Source: Sebastes aleutianus (lineage: Eukaryota > Chordata > Actinopteri > Perciformes > Sebastidae). Taken from it: a stretch of 64,000 nucleotides of DNA. The position numbers and the translations under genes are program-made. Positions 54,918-64,000 of this stretch are shown piece by piece (position 1 is the first letter of the stretch; the number at the start of each line of letters is the position of its first letter). The stretch lies in the NCBI GenBank assembly GCA_916700875.1, contig CAKAKS010000072.1, positions 38,086,614 to 38,150,613 on the forward strand, read 5' to 3'. Under the pieces are notes generated by a model, which saw only the letters and a program-made list of their open reading frames with translations, did not search any database and was not told the origin of the DNA.

Positions 54918-56564
54918 ATGGCTGCTGCCAGCAATCTGCTATCTGAAGATCAGTTTCTGTGCTCCATCTGTCTGAATGTGTTCACTGATCCAGTCACTAT
55001 ACCATGTGGACACAACTTCTGCAAAAACTGCATCAATGAACACTGGAATAGTAGTGACCAGTACCTGTGTCCGATGTGTAAAAAGGTTTTCAACACAAGA
55101 CCTGAGCTGCACGTCAACACCTTCATCTCTGAGATGGTTGTTCAGTTCAGACAGTCAGCTCAACAGAAAACCAGCAGCAGCAGCTCAGAGCAACAAGTGT
55201 CCAAACCAGGAGAAGTTCCCTGTGACTTCTGCACTGGAACCAAACTGAAGGCCCTGAAGTCCTGCCTGGTGTGTCTGGCCTCCTACTGTGAGACTCACCT
55301 GGAGCCTCATCTGACAATGTCAGGCCTGAAAAGACATCAGCTGATCGACCCTGTGGAGAACCTGGAAGACAGGATGTGTATGAAGCACGATAAACCTCTG
55401 GAGCTGTTCTGTAAGACCGACAAGACATGTGTCTGCATGCTCTGCCTTGTTCTAGACCACAAGATGCATGATGTTGTTCCTCTGAAAGAAGAATATGAAG
55501 GAAAGAAGGCCGAGCTGGGGAAGACAGAGGCTGAAATCCAGCAGATGATCCAGAAGAGACGACTGAAGATTCAGGAGATCAAACACTCAGTTGACCTCAG
55601 TGAGGAAGATGCAGACAGAGAGATAGCAGAAGGTGTTCAGGTCTTCACTGCTCTGAAGGAGTCTGTTGAGAGAGGCCAGGCCAATCTCATCGACACAATC
55701 AAAGAGAAGCAGAAAACAACAGAAAAACAGGCCGAAGCTTTCATCAAAGAGTTAGAACAGGAAATCTCTGAGCTGACGAAGAGAAGGGCTGAAGTGGAGC
55801 AGCTCTCACGCTCTGAAGACCATCTCCATCTTCTCCAGAGTGTCCAGTCCCTGAAAGCTGCTCCACCCACCAAGGACTGGACAGAGGTCAGCGTCCGTCC
55901 ATCAACATATGAGGGGACTGTGGTGAAAGCTGCGGCTCAGCTGGAAGAGACACTCAGTAAAGAGATGAAGAAGCTGCTCGATAAGGCTGAGCTGACGAGG
56001 GTCCAGCAGTATGCAGTGTATGTGACTCTTGATCCTGATACAGCTCATCCTAAACTCATCCTGTCTGATGATGGGAAACAAGTGAATGATAGTGATGTGA
56101 GGAAGAATCTCCCAGACAACCCAGAGAGATTTTCTAATTGTGTTAGTGTTTTAGGAAAGCAGAGTTTCTCTTCAGGCAGATTTTACTTTGAGGTCCAAGT
56201 TAAAGAAAAGACTAAATGGAACTTTGGAGTGGCCAGAGAGTCGATCAACAGGAAGGGACGCATCACACCGAAACCTGAGAATGGTTACTGGATTATATGT
56301 TTGAGAAATGGAAATGAGTACAAAGCTCTTGATGTTCCTCGAGTCAGTCTCTCTCTGAAGTTTCGGCCTCAGAAGGTGGGGGTGTTTTTGGATTATGAGG
56401 AGGGTCTGGTCTCCTTTTATGATGTAGATGCTGCAGCTCTTATCTACTCCTTTACTGGCTGCTGCTTCACTGAGAAACTCTTCCCATACTTTAGTCCTGA
56501 TCTTAATGATGGTGGTAAAAACTCTGCCCCTCTGATCATCTCTCCTGTCAATCAAGCTGAGTAG
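54918..56564 (+). CDS. TRIM E3 ubiquitin ligase, btr type, copy 10
   Basis: This protein of 548 aa has complete zinc ligands. Exon 2 starts at 54909. It has the most divergent RING: CLNVFTDP, CINEHWNSSDQYLCPMCKKVFNTRPELHV. The helix after the last zinc pair therefore differs from all other copies. B-box 2 has CMKHDK and DKTCVC. Before PRY it has LLDKAELTRVQQYAVYV. SPRY shows NCVSVLGK, KEKTKWNFGV, RITPKPENGYWII, KALDVPRV, KFRPQKVGVFLDYEEG and FSPDLNDGG. RING changes near the E2 contact could alter E2 choice; this is inference. The 5.5-kb intron would lengthen its pre-mRNA. Confidence 0.94.
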   Translation: MAAASNLLSEDQFLCSICLNVFTDPVTIPCGHNFCKNCINEHWNSSDQYLCPMCKKVFNTRPELHVNTFISEMVVQFRQSAQQKTSSSSSEQQVSKPGEVPCDFCTGTKLKALKSCLVCLASYCETHLEPHLTMSGLKRHQLIDPVENLEDRMCMKHDKPLELFCKTDKTCVCMLCLVLDHKMHDVVPLKEEYEGKKAELGKTEAEIQQMIQKRRLKIQEIKHSVDLSEEDADREIAEGVQVFTALKESVERGQANLIDTIKEKQKTTEKQAEAFIKELEQEISELTKRRAEVEQLSRSEDHLHLLQSVQSLKAAPPTKDWTEVSVRPSTYEGTVVKAAAQLEETLSKEMKKLLDKAELTRVQQYAVYVTLDPDTAHPKLILSDDGKQVNDSDVRKNLPDNPERFSNCVSVLGKQSFSSGRFYFEVQVKEKTKWNFGVARESINRKGRITPKPENGYWIICLRNGNEYKALDVPRVSLSLKFRPQKVGVFLDYEEGLVSFYDVDAAALIYSFTGCCFTEKLFPYFSPDLNDGGKNSAPLIISPVNQAE

Positions 56565-57506
56565 ACTGATGATATTTAAATGAAAAGGTTCACTGTCATA
56601 GAACAAATATACATATTCAGTGGCAATATACAATGTAAACCTGTTGTCTTCAGAATTAATCTTCAGGGCTGTTTTTCTGACACCATGAAAATTGAGTTTT
56701 TAGAGATACGTGGTTCTCACAGGAAAGCGCCGCTACAAACATACGATGATCTCATAGACCATGATGCATTGCTGTAGATTAAACAAGCCAACAGTATATA
56801 AAGGAGTTAAAATTAGCACAACCTTAAACATCTACAGCAGTAAAATGCAACATACACATTAATGTAGTAGTAATATTAATCCAGAAACATCAGATATAAT
56901 AGTAAAACACTGACAGGGAACATTTTACTGCACAATTAACACCTTTACTTTTCATACGTTAAGTACATTTTTCTGATAAAGACAACCACTCAGCTTCAAA
57001 AAGTTACTCCTGTGTACTCTTTCTGTGAGCAATTAAGAGATGAATATAGAATTAATTAATTTATCAATCAACAGAAAAATTAATCTGCAAATATTAATCA
57101 ATTAATTGTTTATCTAATTTTTAAGCAAAAATGTTAAAAATTTGCAAATTCCAGCCTCTCAAATGTGAATATTTGCTGTTTTTTGGGTCTTCTATCATAT
57201 TAAATTGAATATCTTTGGATTATTATAAATCATAATGGGCATTTAGGACTTTTTTTACTGATATTTTATGCACCAAGAAATTAGTCAATAATGAAAATAA
57301 TTGTTAGTTGCAGCATTATAGTTTTAATTCTGTTTTATAGGCCTACATCTTTTCAGCTGTTGTTGGGTTTTGAACATTTATTTAGCATTAAGTGAATGAT
57401 TAATGGTCTTTATTTTTAACAGTTATTTAATCATCCGGTTATTGGGTTTTAATGTCTAATATGCATTTATGTAGTTATTAATTTAATCAGTCATCACTGC
57501 AATAAA
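56565..57506 (+). terminator. 3' UTR and polyadenylation signal, copy 10
   Basis: AATAAA is at 57501-57506, with a GT-rich stretch downstream. The dispersed-repeat relic lies at about 57050-57340. Confidence 0.75.
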
Positions 57507-57524
57507 ATCCTGTGCAGAAGAAGA

Positions 57525-58122
57525 AACGTTTTGTGTGCGTGTTTTATTTTGAAACTGGAGTCTTGTCCACAAAGTCACAAAGGTTTTCACAGGTTGGATG
57601 TGTTTCTCAACTGTGGCCACTAGATGTGAGCATTACAACACACATCAGAGGGAGGAGAGTTTGTTAAAGGCATGCACAGACTGCACACACCACTCAACTT
57701 CCTGGTCTGATTCAGCAACAACTAATAGGAACGAAGCAAATACAAGAATTACATGAGAAGGTTAGAACACTACAGGACAAACAGAGAGCTGAAATCTGGA
57801 CAGACAGTATGATTGTTGCAGAGCTGTAGAGGACTGTAAAGTGGCTGCTGGTTTCTGCTGACCCTAAGATGTATTCTTACATGTGGGATTGACTTTTATT
57901 TTGTGAAAACTGTCCTGGTGGAGGAAACACATCCTTACAAACAGAGCTGCTGTAAGAGGTGGAGCAACACTGGAAGGAGGAGAGCTTCAACGTCACATTA
58001 CAGAAATGAAACTGCATGTTTGTCAGAGAGCTGCAGTCGAGACAAGTCTCTGTGTTTCTGTCTAAAGAAATATTAAACTGAGTTCATCAGGTCTTTCTCA
58101 ACAACAACAGACTCAAATACTG
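57525..58122 (+). promoter_or_regulatory. Promoter region and leader exon, copy 11
   Basis: This is the short form, with the leader block from 57921 to the donor at 58123. The upstream ORF at 58006-58065 has the common form. Confidence 0.65.
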
Positions 58123-58227
58123 GTGAGTGCAGCTGATAATATTTACTGTGTTTCAACAACCAGCATTAACACAAAACTTACAGCTCTAATCAAACAGGAA
58201 GTTACACTCTTTTCATTTCATACTGAC

Positions 58228-60253
58228 CAGTGTTGGTACTCTCTTATTCACATGTTGTGTGTATCTGCCGGTATCAGCAATCTCTTGTGACTTATTCCTA
58301 TTTATTCATTATTTCTTTAAGCATGTTAAACTGTGTCAGTCATAATCAGCTGTGATTTTATTGCTTTATATACTTGGGCTATGCATCTTCTATAGTAGGC
58401 CTATAATACTCCAATTATATTCACACTGGAACATTATAGGGTTAAGGTGGTGTGTTTGTATATATTGTTAATACTTAAAGTGCTTTCCTGTGTTATTTGT
58501 AGCCTTCAGCATCTCTCTATAATATATTATAGGATGTCTATAGGCTGGAATCAACAGCAGCCAGACAGACAGGCAGGTATACATGCAGAGCTAAGGTGTG
58601 TGAGCTCTTCATTCAGGTTTTAGGAGCAGAGTCCCAGTCAGGATGCTCCTACATATTATACAGAGACACATTATGAATTTATACAGTGAATAAAAGATAC
58701 TAGGAGACATTGGGTTTGGGGGTCCTTCCCAAGGAAATTTAAAGGTTTTTGACTTAAAACTACGCATTTTACATCATTTTGGACCATTATTATTACTAGT
58801 TAAATGATCATTTGTATTCATCTGAACATTTAATTCTTCTGGAAATTTTTGTCCTGTAAAATCGTATTCTATAAATCAGAAAACTTTTAAATACTCTTTC
58901 ATCAATTATATTTGTTCACAAAAAAAAGTTAGGACGAACAGTTTATTAATTATTTTACAAAAAGGATGTGAACATTGTATTGATAAATTACAGCACCCTA
59001 TTTCTCACCCGACATTATTGTTAGCGTAGCCACCATCAGTCTGACTGTTCACTGACTGCGCTGTGTGTGTTGATGTGTGTGGAGCTCCAACAAGGCCTAT
59101 GAAAGGAGGCTAGGTCACGGGCGGACATGCCACCGGGGGTATGTCACATGCACAGTGTAACTGAAGCTGCGGCCGTGCATTGCGATTGGTTCAATTCCGG
59201 CGAGGGCAGACCAGATTTTACTGCTAATGTGTTTTGTACCCCAAATATATGACGCGTACTCAGCCTCCTTCCATAGGCCTTGAACAGCAGCAGGAAGAGG
59301 CTGCAGCTTTAGCCCTGGAGCCCATATGTAAATGGTACCTATTATGCCCTGATATCGCAATTCAGTTTTTTGTCTCGACGATGCATATCGTCACGTTTTT
59401 ATATCGTGATATTTTGTGGCACAATATTTCGTCACACCCCTATTAATAATAGAACGCGATTTCCCATTATATAAAACTCCACATTGCAGAACATTAACAT
59501 ATGGCATATTATTTATTATTCCACATAAATACTTTGAAACTTTAACTGGTTATCATCGTGGCATAAGCCCTTTCTACCGGTATAGATATGATAGACGTCG
59601 GGGTATTTTCACACTATAATCTATCTTTTAAGACTAAGATAGAGGATATACCTCAATGTTTATGCCAGTCATATTTATGTGGTTACAAAACGGCACATGC
59701 TGCTGCAGGGAGTTAAATGCTGTGAATTAATAAATATAGATCCCCCTTCCTGGCAGACAGGCTGTATACCTGCCTCTGCAGACCCAAGCCAATATTGCAA
59801 TTTATAGTAAAACTATCAGGTGTGTACATAAAAACACACATTGTCATTTCAGACTGAATAATAATTAATATGCCATATGTATGCCTAGTTAATGTTCTGC
59901 AGCGTGGAGTTTTATTAATGTGTGTCTGATGTTATCATTAAACATGCCAAAAATAATACAGCGCGGTCAAATTCTTCTGATGTGAACAGCCAGGCTTCAG
60001 CTCGCTTTGCGATTAATAACTCCAGCTTCCGTTCCCTATACGTGAACCCACGCAGCGCAACTACGCTGGCACTGCACCGTTATGAATCTCCATTATGGAT
60101 CTCCCAGAGAATCTGATATGGAGAGGGCAGATGAGAGGACAGGCAGCTTGTGAGAAACTCCGGTACGCATGAAAAAGTCACCGTACGCCAAGGAATAAAA
60201 TGTAGAAGTGCCGGTACGGTGTACTGCTGCGTACCGGCCCACTTCGAGCACTG
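58228..60253. mobile_element. Intronic hAT-like element, copy 11
   Basis: It is flanked by ATACTGAC and ATAATGAC. The left end has the deletion of about 28 bp. The fold-back is at 59443-59941. The intron is 58123-60418. Confidence 0.7.
59443..59941. repeat. Intronic fold-back element, copy 11
   Basis: It is 499 bp with both arms and TTAA at both ends. The inner hairpin is partly preserved (GTCGGGGTATT against ATACCTCA). Confidence 0.7.
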
Positions 60254-60427
60254 ATAATGACACTTGTCAGATGGACATCTCAGTTAAATGAAACATACCT
60301 ATGAATTCAAAATAATGTTTCTCAATATTGCAGCAATCATACTTTGATATTTGTTCCATACAAATGATTAATACATGTAAATAAAAACATTTTATAATAC
60401 TTTCACTTTTGTTCTCAGTGTGTAGAC

Positions 60428-62068
60428 ATGGCTGCTGCCAGCAATCTGCAATCTGAAGATCAGTTTCTGTGCTCCATCTGTCTGGATGTGTTCACTGATC
60501 CAGTCAGTACATCATGTGGACACAACTTCTGCAGAAACTGCATTACTGAACACTGGAATACTAGTGACAGGTGCCAGTGTCCCATGTGTAAAGAGACTTT
60601 TACCACAAGACCTGATTTGAGGGTCAACACCTTCATCTCTGAGATGGTTGTTCAGTTCAGACAGTCAGCTCAACAGAAAACCAGCAGCAGCTCAGAGCAA
60701 AGAGTGTCCAAACAAGGAGAAGTTCCCTGTGACGTCTGCACTGGAACCAAACTGAAGGCCCTGAGGTCCTGCCTGGTGTGTCTGGCCTCCTACTGTGAGA
60801 CTCACCTGGAGCCTCATCTGACAATGTCAGGCCTGAAAAGACATCAGCTGATCGAGCCTGTGGAGAACCTGGAAGACAGGATGTGTACGAAGCACGATAA
60901 ACCTCTGGAGCTGTTCTGTAAGACCGACCAGACATGTGTCTGCATGCTCTGCCTCGTTTTAGACCACAAGATGCATGATGTTGTTCCTCTGAAAGAAGAA
61001 TATGAAGGAAAGAAGGCAGAGCTGGGGAAGACAGAGGCTGAAATCCAGCAGATGATCCAGAAGAGACGACTGAAGATTCAGGAGATCAAACACTCGGTTA
61101 ACCTCAGTGAGGAAGATGCAGACAGAGAGATAGCAGAAGGTGTTCAGGTCTTCACTGCTCTGAAGGAGTCTGTTGAGAGAGGCCAGGCCAATCTCATCAA
61201 CACGATCAAAGAGAAGCAGAAAACAACAGAAAAACAGGCCGAAGCATTCATCAAAGAGCTGGAACAGGAAATCTCTGAGCTGAAGAAGAGATGGACTGAA
61301 GTGGAGCAGCTCTCACGCTCTGAAGACCATCTCCATCTTCTCCAGAGTGTCCAGTCCCTGAAAGCGGCTCCGTCCACCAAGGACTGGACAGAGGTCAGCG
61401 TCCGTCCATCATATGAGGGGACTGTGATGAAAGCTGTGGCTCAGCTGGAGGAGACACTCAGTAAAGAGATGAAGAAGCTGCTCGCTGAGTCAGAGATGAA
61501 GAGGGTCCAGCAGTATGCAGTAGATGTGACTCTTGATCCTGATACAGCTCATCCTAATCTCATCCTGTCTGATGATGGGAAACAAGTGAATCATGGTGAT
61601 GTGTGGAAGAATCTCCCAGACAACCCAGAGAGATTTTCTGATGGTGCTTGTGTTTTAGGAAAGCAGAATTTCTCTTCAGGCAGATTTTACTTTGAGGTTC
61701 AAGTTAAAGGAAAGACTGACTGGGACTTAGGAGTGGCCAGAGAGTCGATCAACAGGAAGGGAGACCTCACACTGAGCCCTCAGGATGGTAACTGGACTAT
61801 ATGGTTGAGAAATGGAAATGAGTACAAAGCTCTTGCTGACCCTTCAGTTCTTCTCTCTCTGAAGTCTCAGCCTCAGAAGGTGGGGGTGTTTGTGGATTAT
61901 GAGGAGGGTCTGGTCTCCTTTTATGACGTAGATGCTTCAGCTCTTATCTACTCCTTTACTGGCTGCTGCTTCACTGAGAAACTCTTCCCATTCTTCAATC
62001 CCTGTAATAATTATGGTGGTAAAAACTCTGCCCCTCTGATCATCTCTCCTGTCAATCAAGCTGAGTAG
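60428..62068 (+). CDS. TRIM E3 ubiquitin ligase, btr type, copy 11
   Basis: This protein of 546 aa has all zinc ligands. Exon 2 starts at 60419. One serine fewer in the linker (SSSSEQRVSKQ) accounts for part of the shorter length. The RING has PVSTSCGHNFCRNC and KETF. B-box 1 has ALRSC and MSGLKRHQLIEPV. The coiled coil has SVNLSEED, SELKKRWTEVEQ and SEDHLHLL; before PRY it has LLAESEMKRV. SPRY has SDGACVLGKQNF, TDWDLGV, DLTLSPQDGNW, KALADPSVLLSL, DASALIYSF and FNPCNNYGG. The last loop resembles copy 3 (HPFNNYGG), while the DLTL element resembles copies 1 and 7. Confidence 0.95.
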   Translation: MAAASNLQSEDQFLCSICLDVFTDPVSTSCGHNFCRNCITEHWNTSDRCQCPMCKETFTTRPDLRVNTFISEMVVQFRQSAQQKTSSSSEQRVSKQGEVPCDVCTGTKLKALRSCLVCLASYCETHLEPHLTMSGLKRHQLIEPVENLEDRMCTKHDKPLELFCKTDQTCVCMLCLVLDHKMHDVVPLKEEYEGKKAELGKTEAEIQQMIQKRRLKIQEIKHSVNLSEEDADREIAEGVQVFTALKESVERGQANLINTIKEKQKTTEKQAEAFIKELEQEISELKKRWTEVEQLSRSEDHLHLLQSVQSLKAAPSTKDWTEVSVRPSYEGTVMKAVAQLEETLSKEMKKLLAESEMKRVQQYAVDVTLDPDTAHPNLILSDDGKQVNHGDVWKNLPDNPERFSDGACVLGKQNFSSGRFYFEVQVKGKTDWDLGVARESINRKGDLTLSPQDGNWTIWLRNGNEYKALADPSVLLSLKSQPQKVGVFVDYEEGLVSFYDVDASALIYSFTGCCFTEKLFPFFNPCNNYGGKNSAPLIISPVNQAE

Positions 62069-62985
62069 ACTGATGATATTTAAATGAAAAGGTTCACTGT
62101 CATATAACAGAACAAATATACATATTCAGTGGCAATATACAATGTAAACCTGTTGTCTTCAGAATTAATCTTCAGGGCTGTTTTTCTGACACCATGAAAA
62201 GTTGACTTTTTAGAGATACGTGGTTCTCACAGGACAGCAACGCTACAAACATATGATGATCTCATAGACCATGATGCATTGCTGTAGATTAAACTAGCCA
62301 ACAGTATATAAAGGAGTTAAAATTAGCACAACCTTAAACATCTACAGCAGTGAAATGCAACATACACATTAATGTAGCAGTCATATTAATCCAGAAACAT
62401 CAGATATAATAGTAAAACACTGACAGGGAACATTTTACTGCACAATCAATACTTTTACTTTTCATACGTTAAGTACATTTTTCTGATAAAGACAACCACT
62501 CAGTTTCAAAAAGTTACTCTGTGTACTCTTTCTGTGAGCAATTAAGAGCTGAATAAATTAGATAATTAATTTATCAATCAACAGAAAAATGAATCTGCAA
62601 ATATTTATCAATTAACTTTGTAATTTTAGTTTCCAGCCTCTGGAATGTGAATATTTGCTGGTTTCTGGGTCTTCTATCATATTAAACCAATTATCGGTGG
62701 ATTATTATAAATCATAATGGGCATTTGTGACTTTTTTCAGATATTTTATGCACCAAGAGATTAATCAATAATTAAAATAATTGTTAGTTGCAGCATTAGA
62801 GCTTTAATTTTGTTTTATAGGCCTACATCTTTTCAGCTGTTGTTGGGTTTTGAACATTTAATTAGTATTAAGTGAATGATTAATGGTCATTATTTTTACT
62901 AGTTATTCAGTCATTCGGTTATTGGTTTTAATTTCTAATGTGCATTTATGTTGTTATTCATTTAATCAGTCATCACTGCAATAAA
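62069..62985 (+). terminator. 3' UTR and polyadenylation signal, copy 11
   Basis: AATAAA is at 62980-62985, with GTGTGAGTGTTTT after it. The dispersed-repeat relic lies at about 62530-62815. Confidence 0.75.
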
Positions 62986-63004
62986 ATCCTATGCAGAAGA
63001 AGAA

Positions 63005-63601
63005 CTTTTTTGTGTGAGTGTTTTATTTTGAAACTGGAGTCTTGTCCACAAAGTCACAAAGGTTTTCACAGGTTGGATGTGTTTCTCAACTGTGGCCACT
63101 AGATGTGAGCATGACAACACACATCAGAGGGAGGAGCGTTTGTTGAAGGCATGCACAGACTGCACACACCACTCAACATCCTGGTGTGATTCAGCAACAA
63201 CTAATAGGAACGAAGCAAATACAAGAATTACATGAGAAGGTTAGAACATTACAGGACAATCAGTGAGCTGAAATCTGAACAGACAGTATGATTGTTGCAG
63301 AGCTGTAGAGGACTGTAAAGTGGCTGCTGGTTTCTGCTGACCCTAAGATGTATTCTTACATGTGGGATTGACTTTTATTTTGTGAAAACTGTCCTGGTGG
63401 AGGAAACACATCCTCACAAACAGAGCTGCTGTAAGAGGTGGAGCAACACTGGAAGGAGGAGAGCTTCAACATCACATTACAGAAATGAAACTGCATGTTT
63501 GTCAGAGAGCTGCAGTCGAGACAAGTCTCTGTGTTTCTGTCTAAAGAAATATTAAACTGAGTTCATCAGGTCTTTCTCAACAACAACAGACTCAAATACT
63601 G
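63005..63601 (+). promoter_or_regulatory. Promoter region and leader exon of the next gene (off the right edge)
   Basis: This is a short-form promoter with the leader block from 63400 to the donor at 63602 and an intact upstream ORF at 63485-63544. It shows that the array continues beyond the window. Confidence 0.65.
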
Positions 63602-63706
63602 GTGAGTGCATCTGATAATATTTACTGTGTTTCAACAACCAGCATTAACACAAAACTTACAGCTCTAACCAAACAGGAAGTTACACTCTTTTCATTTCAT
63701 ACTGAC

Positions 63707-64000
63707 CAGTGTTTGAAGTGGGAAAAAACAAGTGCCGGCACTCTCTTATTCACATGTTGTGTGTATCTGCTGGTATCAGCATCTCTTGCAACTTATTCCT
63801 ATTTATTCATTATTTCTTTAAGCATGTTAAACTGTGTCAGTCATAATCAGTTGTGATTTTATTGCTATATATACTTAGGCTATATGCATCTTCTGTAGTA
63901 GGCCTATAATACTCCAATAATATTCACACTGTAACATTATAGGGTTAAGGTGGTGTGTTTGTATATAGTGTTAATACTTAAAGTGCTTTCCTGTGTTATT
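63707..64000. mobile_element. Left part of the intronic hAT-like element, next gene
   Basis: It begins with the full-length CAGTGTTTGAAGTGGG end after ATACTGAC, the left-end type seen also in copies 2, 5 and 6. It is cut by the window edge. Confidence 0.72.

Noticed and set aside
817..62068. Each single-exon gene as an independent recent retrocopy
   Set aside because: The copies share promoters, introns, intronic transposons and 3' flanks, so they spread by DNA duplication. Only the founder could have been a retrocopy.
1..64000. tRNA, rRNA or CRISPR-like arrays
   Set aside because: No cloverleaf, ribosomal or short spacer-repeat pattern was seen. The regular repeats are whole-gene units, transposons or GATA/TATC microsatellites.

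Overview
The window is eukaryotic and almost certainly from a ray-finned (teleost, probably percomorph) fish. It is AT-rich, with spliced introns, AATAAA polyadenylation signals, GATA/TATC microsatellites and non-autonomous DNA transposons of kinds common in fish. It holds a head-to-tail array of one TRIM gene family: eleven complete 546-548 codon genes, one gene cut off after nine codons (32224), and the promoter and leader exon of a further gene that runs off the right edge. All are on the + strand. The proteins are RING / B-box 1 / B-box 2 / coiled coil / PRY-SPRY E3 ubiquitin ligases. They best fit the fish bloodthirsty-related (btr, often annotated TRIM39-like or TRIM21-like) group. The family assignment comes from recognised motifs, not from a database search.

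Each unit has the same plan: a promoter region, a non-coding leader exon ending in a GTGAGT donor, one intron, a second exon that starts 9 nt before the ATG and carries the whole coding sequence, then a 0.8-1.5 kb 3' region ending in AATAAA plus a GT-rich stretch. Nearly every leader exon carries the same 19-codon upstream ORF. Units are about 3.2-9.3 kb apart. Most of the length variation is transposon insertion and deletion, while all eleven coding regions stay open.

The mobile-element history can be read from target-site duplications. Two units (genes at 9941 and 35447) have a 261-bp intron. The others have a hAT-like element at the matching intron position, flanked by an 8-bp duplication (ATATTGAC / ATAATGAC). 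Inside it sits a 500-bp fold-back element. Later events include: solo LTRs in the introns of the genes at 21114 and 26165; a solo LTR directly at the stop codon of the gene at 40925, where the duplicated GTAG contains the stop; a TTAA-flanked MITE in the 3' regions of the genes at 15312, 26165 and 45578; and a 3.16-kb hAT-like element with a nested TTAA element in the intron of the gene at 54918. At 32251-34529 a block of microsatellite, fold-back and dispersed repeats replaces the body of one gene.

The genes probably act as paralogous E3 ligases of innate immunity or cell regulation, with differences concentrated in the SPRY loops that would contact ligand. Short sequence variants are shared in conflicting combinations between copies. 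This suggests ongoing unequal crossing-over and gene conversion.
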